Source: an uncultured Bacteroidota bacterium
GTDB lineage: Bacteria > Bacteroidota > Bacteroidia > Flavobacteriales_F > PHOS-HE28
Assembly (NCBI GenBank): GCA_902826215.1
Contig: CADEDY010000024.1
Location: 1 to 58,588 of the forward strand
Direction: 5' to 3'
Length of the DNA stretch: 58,588 bases
The translations under genes and the position numbers were made by a program. Positions 33,831 through 44,693 of this stretch are shown here, piece after piece. The notes below the pieces were generated by a model that ran no database searches, was not told the origin of the DNA, and was given only the letters and a program-made list of their open reading frames with translations. Every line of letters starts with the position of its first letter. Position 1 is the first letter of the stretch.

Positions 33831-36800
33831 CTAGCGGCGCAAGTAGATGTAACCGGTGAAGGCCTCATCGCCAGTGCCGGGGTCAAGGACGTAGTAGTAG
33901 GTGCTCTCGGGCAACAATTCACCGAAGGCGGACCCGAATTGGCTCGTACCATCCCAGGTGTTGGTGTACGGTGTCGCTTCGAACACTTTGTTGCCCCAAC
34001 GGTTGAAGACGATGAAGCTGTTCTCCGGATAGTACTCGATGTTGCGGATGGTGTAGATGTCGTTGGTTCCGTCACCGTTCGGTGAGAAGGCGTTCGGGAT
34101 CTCCAGCAACAGACAATCCTTCAACACCACGTTCATCGTATCGGCCGTGATACCGCATGTTCCATTGTTCACCCTCCAGACGAAGAGGTTGTCACCCAAG
34201 GTCAAGCCGGTGACCGTTGTACTGGGATCGCTCGCGTTGGAAATGGTCGCTCCACCGCTGATCCGGCTCCACGAACCGACGCCTGTGCTCAATGTTGGCA
34301 CAGCGTTCAACGTAGCCGTGGTGGTCTGATGCTGACAGAGGTCCTGATCATCGCCGGCGTCCGCATCGGGCACCGTGCTGTCGTAGACATCCACCTTCAT
34401 CACATCGGTGGTTGAGCCACATGGGCCGTTGCTCACACTCCATTGGAACACATTCTCACCCAACCCGAGGTTGGTGACCGCGCTGAACGGGTCGCTCGGA
34501 TCAACGAAGGTGCCTTGACCACCTACCACGCTCCACGTACCGGTCGCAGGTGGGGTCGGAGAACTGGCGAACATGGTCACTGGACCAGTGATCGGGGTAC
34601 AGTAATCCTGATCGGGACCAGCTGCTGCAGGGGCAGAGCTGTTGTCGAACAAGGTGATGGTCACTTCGTCCGAGGTGGTACCGTTGGCGCACGGGCCGTT
34701 ATCCACCACCCACTGCAACACTACTGCACCAACTGTGAGGTTGGAGATCGTGGTAGTCGGTGAGTTCGGGTCGCTCAAGGTCGCTGAGCCTTGGACGAAG
34801 ACCCATGTACCTGTTGCAGGGAAGGTAACTGCACTGCCTGCGAGGGTGGTGCTGTTGGTCGGCGTACAGAGTTCCTGATCAGCACCAGCGTTCGCGCTTG
34901 GTTGCTGATCGTTGTACACGGTCACGTTCACATCATCCTGAGTGCTTCCGCACGGTCCATTGCTGATGTTCCAGCGGAAGGTGTTGGTACCGATCGTGAG
35001 TCCGGTCACACTGGTGTTCGGGTCCGTGGCGTCCGCGAAAACGCCTGTGCCTGCGATCACCTGCCACACACCTACGGCCGGGAATACCACGGCATTGCCT
35101 TCGAGGTCGCTGCTCGTGGTCGGTGTACACAGTTCCTGGTCAGGACCTGCGTTCGCGTCAGGTGCTTGATCGTCGTAGATGAAGACGCTCTGTTGTGCAC
35201 TGCTCGATCCACAGGCTCCATTGTCAATGGTCCACGTGAAGTCATGCTGACCTACAGTTAGGTCATCTACAGCCGTCGTGGGGTCATTGGGATCCACGAT
35301 GGTCCCGGTCGCGCCGGTCCAAGTACCCACAGCTGGGAACACCGGGATGCTGCCTTGAAGTACTACACTACTTGTTGGAGTGCAGGCGCTGATGCTCTCG
35401 CCGGTTGTGGCCGGTGGTGCTTCGCCATCATAAACAGAGATCGTGAGCGTATCGGTGCTAGGCGGTCCGAAGCCGCACATGCCGTTATAGATCTGGTAAA
35501 CTAGCACGTGCACGCCGATCTCCAAGTTGGTGACCGTAGAGGTCGGGTTACCTGGGTCAGTTATGACCGCCGTACCGCTCACAACGCTCCATGTTCCCAC
35601 CCCTGGGATTGCTGGCGTATTGCCTGTGAGCACGCTGGCATTGTCGGGTGAGCACAGTTGCTGGTCAGGACCTGCATCGGCCAATGGCGCCGATGGGTCG
35701 TAGACATACACGCTCATTGTATCCGTGAGCAGACCGTTGTTCGGGCACGGATCCCATTCGAGCCGCCACACGAAGGTGTTGATGCCTTGGGATAGACCCG
35801 TGATCAACGTCGTTGGGTTATTGGGCTCATCGATCACACCTGTACCGGCGATCAGGGTCCAAGTACCTTCTGCAGGTGCAGGTGGTTGAACACCTTGCAG
35901 GTTGATCTCCGTGAGCGGCAAGCACTGCTCCAGATCCGGACCTGCGTTGGCTGCAGCAGTAGTGTCGTCGTAGAGGGTCACATCCACCACATCGAATGTG
36001 AGTGAATTCGCGCATGGCCCGTTGTATACCTCCCATTGGAAGGTGTTGAGTCCGATGCTCAAGTTGGTGATCAACGTGCCTGGGTTGCCTGGAGCTACCG
36101 GGGTGCCACCTCCCACCAACGTAGTCCATGTTCCGGTTGCTGGGATGATCAGGCTGCTGCCTGCCATCAAGACACTGTCCTGTGGCATGCACAACTCCTG
36201 ATCAAGTCCGGCGTTCGCATCCGGATTTGTCGGGTCGAAGACCTTCAAGCTCACCGAATCGACCGTGGTCACACAAATGCCTCCTTGGAGTGTCCAGGTG
36301 AAGATGTTCTCACCGACCGTGAGGCCGGTCACTGTTGTGGTCGGCGATGATGGATCGGTGATCACACCCGTACCAGCTACTACCGCCCATGTTCCGATGG
36401 CCGCGCCAACAGGGGGATTCCCGACCAGAGTTGCTTGATCGTCAGGCGCACAGAATTCCTGATCAGCACCCGCATCAGCAGGTGGCGCAGAGGCATCGAA
36501 CAAGGTGATCTCCACTTGGTCGTTGGTCAGTTGGTTCGCACAACCACCGTTGTACACCTCCCATTCAAAGACATTGACACCAAGCCCAAGATCCGTGATG
36601 ATGGTATTCGGGTCGTTCACATCGGTAATGGTGCCTTGACCGCTCACAAGGCTCCATGCGCCTGTTGCAGGGAAGGTGAAGGAACTACCGGTCATGTTCG
36701 CTTGCGTAAGCGGCGTACATACCTGCTGATCAGGACCAGCGTTGGCATCGGGGTTGTTCTCGTCGAACACGAAGATGCTTACGACGTCTTCGGTCAACGG

Positions 36801-39800
36801 ATTCGTGCACGGTCCATTGGCCACGGTCCACAGGAAGATGTTCTCACCGATCGCGAGATCGCTCACCGACGTGGTCGGATCCGTTGGATCGGTGATCGTG
36901 CCTTGGCCGCTCACCAATTGCCAGAACCCATTGGCTGGAGCGATGATGTTGCTACCCTGCATGTTCGTCACCGGGTTGCTGGAGCAGAGTTCCTGATCCG
37001 GCCCCGCATCCGCGATCGGATTGTTCTCATCGAACAGTTGGATCACCAACTGATCACTGGTGATACCACTGGAGCACGGACCATTGTCCACGGTCCAGGC
37101 GCATACGATGGTTCCAACTCCGAGGCCGGTGATCGTGGTATTGGGGTTCGTCGGATCGGTGATCGTACCTGTACCGCTCACCACGGTCCAGAGGCCTACC
37201 GCTGGGAAGACCAATGCGCTACCCTGCAACGTCGCCGTGGTATTCGGCGTGCAGAGGTCCTGATCCGCTCCAGCGTTCGCTTCGATGTTGTTCTCATCGA
37301 AAACGAACAGGCTGACGCGATCGGTGGTGATGCCCGATGCACATGGTCCGTTGTCCACTGTCCATTCGAAGATGTTCTCACCGATGCTCAGGTCGAATAC
37401 GGTGGTGTTCGGATCATTGGGATCGGCAATGGATCCGGTACCGCTCACCAAGGTCCACGCACCGATCGCTGGGAAGATCACCGAGCTACCTGCCAATTGC
37501 GACGTGGCGATGTTGATGGTGCACAGCTCTTGATCCGGACCCGCATTCGCGATCGGGTTCGCATCGTCGAATACGAAGATGCTCACCTGGTCGAACTCAC
37601 CGTCCGTATCGCAAGGCCCGTTGGCCAAGGTCCATTGGAAGATGTTCTCACCAACAGGCAATTGGCTCACACTGGTATTGGGGTCGTTCGCATTCGTGAT
37701 CAAACCACCGCCACTCACCAATGTCCATGTACCGACCGCTGGGAAGATCACTGAACTACCCGCCAGATTCGTGGTGGTGTTCGGTGTGCAGAGTTCCTGG
37801 TCCGGTCCGGCACCCACCGTCGGGTTGTTGAGATCGAAGAGGAAGATGCTCACCTCATCTGAAGTGTTCCCATTCGCACACGGGCCATTGTACACGCTCC
37901 AAGCGAAGACATTCTCCCCGACCCCAAGGTCTGTCACAGTGGTAGCGGGATCGTTCACGTCGGTGATGGTGCCCGTACCGCTCACCAAGGTCCACGTACC
38001 AACCGCTGGGAAGGTCACTGCGCTGCCTTGCAGCGTAGTGATCGTATTGGGGGTGCACAATTCTTGATCGGCACCGGCATCGGCATCCGCGTTTCCATCA
38101 TCGAAGAGGAAAATGCTGACGCGATCACTTGTCGCCCCGTTCGCACAAGGACCATTGCTGACGCGCCATTCCAGTACGGTTTCACCCACGACCAGGCCGC
38201 TAACGGCACTGTTCGGGTCGCTCACATCCAGAATGTCGGCCACCCCGCTGATCACGATCCATTCACCGGTGGCCGGTGTGGTATAGGAGCTACCAGCAAG
38301 AACGGTGACATTGTTCGGAGTACAGAGCTCCTGATCCGGACCCGCATCAGCAACAGGATTGTTCTCGTCGAATACAAGAATGCGCACCTCATCGACCGTG
38401 ACCCCGGCTGTGCAGGGTCCATTGTCCACTGACCACGAGAATACGTTCACACCGACGGCGAGGTCCGTGATGGCCGTGTTCGGGTCGCTCGGATCAGCGA
38501 TGGTTCCTGACCCTTGGGTAAGGATCCATGTTCCTGTAGCGGGGAAGATGTATGAGCTTCCCGCCATGGTGGTTGATGTGCTCGGAGTACACAGTTCCTG
38601 ATCAGGACCTGCGTCGGCAACCGGGTTGTTCTCGTCGAATACGAAGATGCTCACCTGATCACTCGTGATGGGGTTTGCGCAGGGTCCGTTCAGAACGGTC
38701 CATTCGAAGATGTTCTCCCCGACCGCAAGACCTGTGACTCCGCTGTTCGGGCTGGAAGGGTTGGTAACCGTAGCACCGCCAGTGATCACGGTCCATGTTC
38801 CAGAAGCGGGGAAGATCACGCTGCTGCCGGCCAGCGTCGCTGTTGAGGCAGGCGTGCATATCTCCTGATCCGGGCCTGCATCAGCGACCGGATTCGTCGC
38901 ATCGAAGACATAGATGCCCACTTGATCCGTGGTCGTACCACAAGGTCCGTTGTTGATCGACCACTCGAAGACATTCAGTCCAACACCGAGGGCATTCACG
39001 GTCGTGTTCGGGTTGTTCGGGGAAACGATAGTACCCGTACCCGAGATGCGTGTCCAAGTTCCGATGGAGGAACCTACGGTGGCATTGCCGACCAAGGTGA
39101 CACTGGCCACCGGCGTGCAGATCTCCTGATCCGGACCTGCATTGGCAACAGCCGCAGCATCGTCGTAGATGAAAATGCTCACCACATCCTGGGTGATCGG
39201 GTTGGTACATGCGCCATTGTTCACTTGCCAGCGGAACACGTTCTCGCCAACAGCCAACCCGCTCACTGCGGTGGACGGTGAACCGGGGTTAGCGATGGTG
39301 CCAGCACCACTCACCAAGGTCCATTGACCGACAGCCGGAATGATGAGGCTGCTTCCGGAAAGCGTGGTACTGGTGTTCGGCGTGCACAACTGCTGATCGC
39401 CTCCTGCATTGGCGACCGGATTGTTGGGGTCGTAAACAAGGATGGTCACCTGATCCGTTGTTATTCCGCACGCGCCGTTGTCAATGCTCCAGCGTAGGAT
39501 GTTCACCCCGATACTGAGGCCATTGACCGTAGCGTTCGGTGCACTCGCGCTGCTGAAATTCGCCGTGCCTTGGACGACGCTCCATTGTGCGGTAGCCACA
39601 CCGGAAGGCGCGTTGGCGGCCATGACCAAGGAAGATCCTGTACCACAGGCACTCTGATCCGGACCGGCATTCGCTGCTTGAGCGTTACCATTGAAAAGAA
39701 CGATGCTCACCAGGTCGCTCGTGACCGGGTTCGGGCAATTGCCATTGGTCACGGTCCATGCGAACTGGTTCGTACCAAGGCCGATGTTATCGACGGTGGT

Positions 39801-42800
39801 CAACGGATCATTCGCGTTGACGATATCGCCCGAGCCGCTCACCAAGGACCAAGTACCGGTCGCTGGGAAGGTCACTGGACTGCCTTCCAAGGTGGTGCTG
39901 CTCAAAGGCGTGCAGAAGTTCTGATCAGGACCCGCGTTCGCAGGTGCATTGTTCGGATCATAGATGAAGATGCTCATCTGGTCCGTGGTGATCCCGTTCG
40001 CACAAGGGCCGTTGTCCACGGTCCATTGGAAGATGTTCTGACCGACCCCGAGTCCGGAAACAGATGCTGTTGGGCTGTTGGGGGTGGCGATGGTTCCTGT
40101 GCCGCTCACCAAGGTCCAAGTGCCGATCGCTGGCGTGGTGACGGCGCTACCGGCCATCGTGGTCGTTCCATTGGTCGTACAGATCGACTGATCCGCTCCT
40201 GCATCGGCATTCGGGTTCCCGGCGTCGAATACAAGGATGCGTACATCATCCGTGGTGATCCCGTTCGGGCAGGGTCCATTGCTCACTGTCCAACGGAAGA
40301 TGTTGATGCCTACCGGAAGACCCGTGATCTGGGTCGTTGGGCTGTTCGCGTTCGTTATTGAACCGCCGCCGCTCACCAAGGTCCATGTGCCGGATGCCGG
40401 AGCGGTGAGGGAACTACCCGCCATGGTCACGATGTTCGGCGCAACCGGCACACAGATGCTCTGATCCGGCCCTGCATTCGCGACCGGGTTCGCAGGATCG
40501 AAACGACGGATGCTCACCTCATCCGATGAGTTCCCGCACGGTCCATTGTTCACCGTCCAACGCAATACCGTCGTTCCTATCGGCAAGCCGGATACGGAGG
40601 TTCCAGCAGCATTGGCATTGGCGAACGTAGCTGCTCCGCTGACCACGGTCCATGTACCAACGGCTGGAGCAGTGACGCTATTCCCACTAAGTGTGGCGGT
40701 CGATGCACCGCAGAGATCCTGATCAGGACCTGCAGTCGCAGGTGCGGTTGCAGGATCGAAAAGGGTGATGGTGACATTGCTTGATGTGACCGCACCGGGG
40801 CAAGGACCGTTGTTGATGGTCCATCGGTAAACATTGACACCAAGTGCGGTTCCTGTAACGGTCGTCGTTGGACTGTTCGCGTTCGCGAATACTCCCGCTC
40901 CACTTACCACTGTCCATGTGCCAGCTGCTGGAGCGATAGCCGCGTTGGCTGCCAAGGTGATGCTTGCGACCGGTGCGCACAGGCTCTGCGCTGGTCCTGC
41001 ATTCGCTACGGCGGCATTGCGATCGAATACGCGGATGACCACATCGTCACCGCTGGTGCTCGGCACGCACGGACCATTGTTCACGGTCCAGCGCAGGGTC
41101 GTAGTACCGACCGGGATATTGGAAACCGCCGTTGTCGGAGACGCGGCATTGGCGAAGGTCGCCGCACCGCTCACCACCGTCCATGTCCCTGTACCCGGCG
41201 CCGAAGCCGGGCTAGCTGCAAGCGAGGTGCTAGCGAAGCCTGTTGCCCCGATAGAGCAAAGGTCTTGGTCCGGGCCTGCGTTCGCCGGTGGAACGGCTCC
41301 ATCGAAGCGGGTGATGGTGACCTGTGAGGTGGTCACGCCGTTGGCACATGGACCGTTGTTCAAGGTCCATTGGAATACGTTGTTACCGATCGCGAGGCCA
41401 GAGACCGCAGAGGTCGGGCTCGTGGGCGAGGCGAATGTGCCCGTTCCGCTAACGACGGTCCAAATACCAGTGGCAGGGGCCAACGGAGCGTTGCCTGCAA
41501 GAGTTGCCGTGCTGGCACACACTTGCTGGTTCGGGCCTGCATCCGCGTTCGGGCTGGCCGGGTTGAAGACCAAGATATCCACGTCATCACTGGTAGTAGG
41601 TGGAGTGCAAGGGCCGTTGCTGATGGTCCAACGCAAGCGGTTCACGCCGATGCTCAATCCACTCACGGTCGTGTTCCGTTGAGCCGCGTTCGCGAATGTT
41701 CCTGTTCCACTGACAACGGTCCATTGCCCGGTCGCCGGAGCGATCAGCGCATTCCCAGCGAGTGTGGTGGAGAGGTTCGGTGAGCACAACTGCTGGTCGG
41801 GACCCGCGTTGGCAGCAGGTTGTGAACTGCTGAATACACGTATCGAAACCTGCGAACTCGTTGGTGGCGTGCAAGCTCCATTATCGATGGTCCATCGGAA
41901 AACATTCGTTCCTTGACCAAGACCCGTAACACCTGAAGTGGGGCTGTTCGGACTTGTAATGGTACCCACACCGCTCACCAGTGTCCAGGTGCCAATTGCT
42001 GGTGAAGTGGCATTATTCCCTGCCAGAGTAGTGGCCGACGTGGGTTGGCAAAGATCCTGGTTCGGACCAGCAGCAGCGACCGGGTGTCCGGGGTCATAGG
42101 CACGGACGACGACATCATCCGTCGTCGTTCCACAGGTGGCATAGTTCACGGTCCACCGGAATACATTGTCTCCCGTGCTCAATCCGCTGACGGTTGTGGT
42201 AGGGCTTCCTGCATTCGCGAAGGTCCCCGAACCACTTATCACGGACCATGTACCCGGCGCGGTCGCATAGGGTTGTTGGCCAGCGAGGGTCGCCGTGAAA
42301 CCACAAACACTTTGATCGGGCCCGGCAACAGCAGGAGTCAAAGGTGGCGTGATGTTGATGAGGTAACCGACCGTGGCCCGACCGTTCAAGACGCACGCAT
42401 CATCTTCAACCGTGACCGTGAAGATCTGCTGCCCCAAGTTGGCCAATGTCGGCGTCCAGCAAAATGTTCCTACCGGTCGTGGACCAGCCGTTGTTGTGAA
42501 AGTGGCACCCGGAATAGCGTTGTTCCAGGTCATCGTCACGTTCTGAGTGGCATCCGCGTCCTCAGAATTCACGGTGAAACAGAAGTTCGTACCCGCGCAC
42601 ACGTCGAACACATAACTGCTTGTGCCGTTGATGCCGCTTGCACTCGGGTTGTTGTTGTTGCAGTTGATGATCGCGAACTGCAGGTCACGGGTGTACTGGC
42701 CGACCTGTACCCCGTTCCTGTACTCCACCACCAGCACTGTGACCACCGCGAATTGCGCGATGCTCGGTGTGAAGCGGATCGTTCCGGTCTGCGGATCGAT

Positions 42801-43571
42801 GGTAACAGCATTGGCACCACCTGATGTGATGACGGGCTGCTGGAACGTGTAGCCAGCATTGTATGGTATCGTATTGCCACCCGCACCGCGGGCCGGAGCC
42901 AATGAGAACACAAGCGAATCACCCGCGAGATCGGACACGCCGTGGTTGTAGACGATAGGTTGACCGACGCAGCCGAAAGGCACAGGGTCGTTGAGGAAAC
43001 GGGGCGAGCTGTTGCACGGAGTGACCGTGTTGTTCAAGCGTGCGCTCAGATACAGATCCCGGCCGCCCGGATTGTTCAGCGAGGTGATCGCGTTGTTTCG
43101 GCAACAGAGGCTCCAGTCGATGATCCAATCATTGCCGCAATTCGCCCATTGGGTCAGGTTGATCACGGCGCTGTATCGGTAGCGCTCCACGCCATACGTC
43201 CCGGAGGAACTTGTGCAACGATCCACAGCACCATCACAGATGGGCGTGACGATCTCCACGTTCTGAAGAACGAAACATGCGTTGAAGTTGGCACCGCATT
43301 GGCTGGAACGCACGTTGAAACGGAGATCGCCGTTATTGCAGCTGGTCGGCGCACTCACGCCGTTGCAATCCCGGAAGAAGCTCATGTTCACCCGGTACTG
43401 GTTGTTGCCCAAGCACTCGTAGGTGATGTCACCACCCATGGCGTGCGTAGCGCGAGCCTCACTCTGCCAAAGCAACAAAGCAGCAGCAGCTGGGATCAAG
43501 GTGCGAAGGGTGGACCGTGTAGCGGAAGCCATTCGGCCTACCGCATTCAAAAGGCGTCGTTGTTCAGCCAT
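33831..43571 (-). CDS. Giant T9SS type B adhesin with 31 Ig/PKD-like repeats
   Basis: About 3,246 residues from the ATG at 43571; an ATG at 43532 gives the neatest signal peptide (MASATRSTLRTLIPAAAALL), and a GTG at 43649 is the longest option. A Cys-rich head module (GGDITYECLGNNQYRVNMSF) and a second domain fill the first about 410 residues. Then come 31 repeats of about 88 residues with the pattern AGPDQELCTP...GTWTLVSG...VDNGPC, each with two conserved cysteines that may form a disulfide. The last 93 residues are a type B sorting domain (IPNAFSPNGDGTNDIYTIRN, FNRWGNKVFE, GYIYLRR). Expected at the cell surface for adhesion or gliding. PorP/SprF and PorE-like genes follow. The head module is shared with the gene at 1-2029. 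Confidence 0.92.
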   Translation of the reverse strand: MAEQRRLLNAVGRMASATRSTLRTLIPAAAALLLWQSEARATHAMGGDITYECLGNNQYRVNMSFFRDCNGVSAPTSCNNGDLRFNVRSSQCGANFNACFVLQNVEIVTPICDGAVDRCTSSSGTYGVERYRYSAVINLTQWANCGNDWIIDWSLCCRNNAITSLNNPGGRDLYLSARLNNTVTPCNSSPRFLNDPVPFGCVGQPIVYNHGVSDLAGDSLVFSLAPARGAGGNTIPYNAGYTFQQPVITSGGANAVTIDPQTGTIRFTPSIAQFAVVTVLVVEYRNGVQVGQYTRDLQFAIINCNNNNPSASGINGTSSYVFDVCAGTNFCFTVNSEDADATQNVTMTWNNAIPGATFTTTAGPRPVGTFCWTPTLANLGQQIFTVTVEDDACVLNGRATVGYLINITPPLTPAVAGPDQSVCGFTATLAGQQPYATAPGTWSVISGSGTFANAGSPTTTVSGLSTGDNVFRWTVNYATCGTTTDDVVVRAYDPGHPVAAAGPNQDLCQPTSATTLAGNNATSPAIGTWTLVSGVGTITSPNSPTSGVTGLGQGTNVFRWTIDNGACTPPTSSQVSIRVFSSSQPAANAGPDQQLCSPNLSTTLAGNALIAPATGQWTVVSGTGTFANAAQRNTTVSGLSIGVNRLRWTISNGPCTPPTTSDDVDILVFNPASPNADAGPNQQVCASTATLAGNAPLAPATGIWTVVSGTGTFASPTSPTSAVSGLAIGNNVFQWTLNNGPCANGVTTSQVTITRFDGAVPPANAGPDQDLCSIGATGFASTSLAASPASAPGTGTWTVVSGAATFANAASPTTAVSNIPVGTTTLRWTVNNGPCVPSTSGDDVVIRVFDRNAAVANAGPAQSLCAPVASITLAANAAIAPAAGTWTVVSGAGVFANANSPTTTVTGTALGVNVYRWTINNGPCPGAVTSSNVTITLFDPATAPATAGPDQDLCGASTATLSGNSVTAPAVGTWTVVSGAATFANANAAGTSVSGLPIGTTVLRWTVNNGPCGNSSDEVSIRRFDPANPVANAGPDQSICVPVAPNIVTMAGSSLTAPASGTWTLVSGGGSITNANSPTTQITGLPVGINIFRWTVSNGPCPNGITTDDVRILVFDAGNPNADAGADQSICTTNGTTTMAGSAVTTPAIGTWTLVSGTGTIATPNSPTASVSGLGVGQNIFQWTVDNGPCANGITTDQMSIFIYDPNNAPANAGPDQNFCTPLSSTTLEGSPVTFPATGTWSLVSGSGDIVNANDPLTTVDNIGLGTNQFAWTVTNGNCPNPVTSDLVSIVLFNGNAQAANAGPDQSACGTGSSLVMAANAPSGVATAQWSVVQGTANFSSASAPNATVNGLSIGVNILRWSIDNGACGITTDQVTILVYDPNNPVANAGGDQQLCTPNTSTTLSGSSLIIPAVGQWTLVSGAGTIANPGSPSTAVSGLAVGENVFRWQVNNGACTNPITQDVVSIFIYDDAAAVANAGPDQEICTPVASVTLVGNATVGSSIGTWTRISGTGTIVSPNNPNTTVNALGVGLNVFEWSINNGPCGTTTDQVGIYVFDATNPVADAGPDQEICTPASTATLAGSSVIFPASGTWTVITGGATVTNPSSPNSGVTGLAVGENIFEWTVLNGPCANPITSDQVSIFVFDENNPVADAGPDQELCTPSTSTTMAGSSYIFPATGTWILTQGSGTIADPSDPNTAITDLAVGVNVFSWSVDNGPCTAGVTVDEVRILVFDENNPVADAGPDQELCTPNNVTVLAGSSYTTPATGEWIVISGVADILDVSDPNSAVSGLVVGETVLEWRVSNGPCANGATSDRVSIFLFDDGNADADAGADQELCTPNTITTLQGSAVTFPAVGTWTLVSGTGTITDVNDPATTVTDLGVGENVFAWSVYNGPCANGNTSDEVSIFLFDLNNPTVGAGPDQELCTPNTTTNLAGSSVIFPAVGTWTLVSGGGLITNANDPNTSVSQLPVGENIFQWTLANGPCDTDGEFDQVSIFVFDDANPIANAGPDQELCTINIATSQLAGSSVIFPAIGAWTLVSGTGSIADPNDPNTTVFDLSIGENIFEWTVDNGPCASGITTDRVSLFVFDENNIEANAGADQDLCTPNTTATLQGSALVFPAVGLWTVVSGTGTITDPTNPNTTITGLGVGTIVCAWTVDNGPCSSGITSDQLVIQLFDENNPIADAGPDQELCSSNPVTNMQGSNIIAPANGFWQLVSGQGTITDPTDPTTSVSDLAIGENIFLWTVANGPCTNPLTEDVVSIFVFDENNPDANAGPDQQVCTPLTQANMTGSSFTFPATGAWSLVSGQGTITDVNDPNTIITDLGLGVNVFEWEVYNGGCANQLTNDQVEITLFDASAPPADAGADQEFCAPDDQATLVGNPPVGAAIGTWAVVAGTGVITDPSSPTTTVTGLTVGENIFTWTLQGGICVTTVDSVSLKVFDPTNPDANAGLDQELCMPQDSVLMAGSSLIIPATGTWTTLVGGGTPVAPGNPGTLITNLSIGLNTFQWEVYNGPCANSLTFDVVDVTLYDDTTAAANAGPDLEQCLPLTEINLQGVQPPAPAEGTWTLIAGTGVIDEPNNPTTLITGLSQGINTFVWRLEWDPCPNNGLLTDTMSVYVYDPSAPLADAGPDQQLCSPDNASVLTGNTPAIPGVGTWSVVSGTAVITDPGNPTSTVTNLEIGVHVLVYQIYNGMCGFGPPSTDTLTISVYDGEAPPATTGESISACTPTSSVVLQGSIPVFPAVGTWTGATGTIVDPNDPTTAVDDLTVGQHDFTWTIDNGACGSSSAQQSVFIYDDQAPDANAGPDQELCTPTTSSDLEGNAVVFPAVGVWQVIAGTGVFADATDPNTSVTGLTIGTNTFRWNISNGPCGSTQDDVNVTVYNDQQPSANAGADQELCTPTNSTTLAGSAVTFPATGTWVFVQGSATLSDPNSPTTTISNLTVGAVVLQWVVDNGPCANGTTSDEVTITLFDNSSAPAAAGPDQDYCTPITGPVTMFASSPTPPATGTWSVVGGQGTFVDPSDPFSAVTNLGLGENVFQWSVSNGPCGSTTDVMKVDVYDSTVPDADAGDDQDLCQHQTTTATLNAVPTLSTGVGSWSRISGGATISNASDPSTTVTGLTLGDNLFVWRVNNGTCGITADTMNVVLKDCLLLEIPNAFSPNGDGTNDIYTIRNIEYYPENSFIVFNRWGNKVFEATPYTNTWDGTSQFGSAFGELLPESTYYYVLDPGTGDEAFTGYIYLRR
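34113..42335. repeat. Array of 31 diverged ~265-bp coding repeats
   Basis: Counted from the AGPDQ-like element that opens each unit in the translated protein; average unit is about 88 codons. Central units (roughly the 14th to 20th) are most alike, while units near both ends are more diverged, as expected if copies are added or homogenised centrally. Confidence 0.85.
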
Positions 43572-43951
43572 GTACCGACCTATATGGTGGCACCATTCCT
43601 TGGGTCCATTCAACTCCTTCAAGAGCGAATGTGGCCTGCTGGCCTTCACGGTTCGTGTCCGTTACCGGTCGCCGGCGGGAGTTGCCGAAGCACCGGATGA
43701 AAGCGTGAACACGAACCGCACGACTTCAGGATAGGTGCTGGGCAAACGTAGACCCGCACCCCGCGGGGATCGACCGTCGATACTTCACACTTGCTAACAG
43801 TGCCGTGTGTGACGATCCAATTGAAAGTTCATCTACTGTCTCCTTTCCGACGATCGAAATCAGGGGAAACGCCCTCCTCTAACAAGGCGATAATGACACA
43901 CGTCGAACAACGCACGATGCGCAATACGAAAGGTGTCCGTCCGAGAACACA
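43572..43951. promoter_or_regulatory. Intergenic leader region of the giant adhesin operon
   Basis: 380 bp between the DUF4197 gene and the adhesin start, both on the minus strand. It holds one exact -7 box (listed separately) and a long possible 5' leader. No other gene or clear hairpin was seen. Confidence 0.4.
43743..43750 (-). promoter_or_regulatory. -7 box TACGTTTG for the giant adhesin operon
   Basis: Exact TAnnTTTG match on the minus strand, followed by CCC, 172 bp upstream of the ATG at 43571. No clear -33 TTG. It would leave a long leader of about 165 nt. Confidence 0.4.
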
Positions 43952-44680
43952 CTAGTTACCGAACACCTTTCTCAGGAGGTCACTGGTACGCGCCGTAGGG
44001 TCTTGGCGGATCTTCGCTTCCTCCTGCCCGATCAGCGTGAACAAGCCATCAATGGCCTTCTGTGTCACATAGGCATCGAGGTCGGGGTCCACGGCTTTCG
44101 CTCCGGTGAATTTCCCAGCCTTATTGTAGCTCGAAGCCAAAGGGGTCCAATAGCTGGTCAGTGCCACCTTCTTGGTGCTGTTGGCAACGATGGGGGCGAA
44201 TTTCTCCCGCAGCAATGTTGTTGTCTTCTCTGACAAATACTTCGTTGCCGCACTCTCGCCACCTTTCAATATCGCGAAACCGTCACCGACGCTCATTCCC
44301 AGAACAGCCTCACGCAAGATCGGCAAGGCCTCTTTGGCCGCATCCTCCGCAGCACGGTTCATGGTCAGCTCGAATTCATCCACCTGCTTGGACATGCCGA
44401 TGCTGTTCAGCGTGCTCTTCATCTTCTCTGCTTCGGGCGGAAATGGAATGCGGATCAGGTCGTTCTTCCAGAACCCGTCAAGGGCAGAACTTTTCAGCAC
44501 CGATCGCTCAGCACCTTTTCCCAAGGCCTCTTTCAGACCGGCGATCACTTCATCGTTACTAAGACCTGATGCTCCTGATCCTCCGAGTTTGCCCGCAGCG
44601 TCCTTCAGACTTTTCGGGAATTGGGCATGCACGGTGAACGAGGCCGTCAACACGACCAACAGAGCGAGGAGGTTCTTCAT
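43952..44680 (-). CDS. DUF4197 domain exported protein
   Basis: 242 residues from the ATG at 44680 with signal peptide MKNLLALLVVLTASFTVHAQ; an upstream in-frame start at 44719 would place 13 residues ahead of the signal. The mature protein is helical and matches DUF4197 (SNDEVIAGLKEALGKGAERS, SVGDGFAILKGGESAATKYL, AIDGLFTLIGQEEAKIRQDP). Family function is unknown. Probably monocistronic: a promoter-like element sits directly upstream and a 380-bp gap follows. Confidence 0.88.
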   Translation of the reverse strand: MKNLLALLVVLTASFTVHAQFPKSLKDAAGKLGGSGASGLSNDEVIAGLKEALGKGAERSVLKSSALDGFWKNDLIRIPFPPEAEKMKSTLNSIGMSKQVDEFELTMNRAAEDAAKEALPILREAVLGMSVGDGFAILKGGESAATKYLSEKTTTLLREKFAPIVANSTKKVALTSYWTPLASSYNKAGKFTGAKAVDPDLDAYVTQKAIDGLFTLIGQEEAKIRQDPTARTSDLLRKVFGN

Positions 44681-44684
44681 GGGG

Positions 44685-44693
44685 CAAAAGTTA
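44685..44693 (-). promoter_or_regulatory. -7-like box TAACTTTTG before the DUF4197 gene
   Basis: A TAnnTTTG-like element with one extra base, 4 bp from the ATG, with TTG about 16 bp upstream. Suggests a leaderless or nearly leaderless mRNA. Confidence 0.35.

Noticed and set aside
33831..43571. Regularly spaced similar sequence blocks that might suggest a CRISPR or satellite array
   Set aside because: The blocks are about 265 bp, diverged, and stay in one open reading frame that encodes Ig/PKD-like domains.
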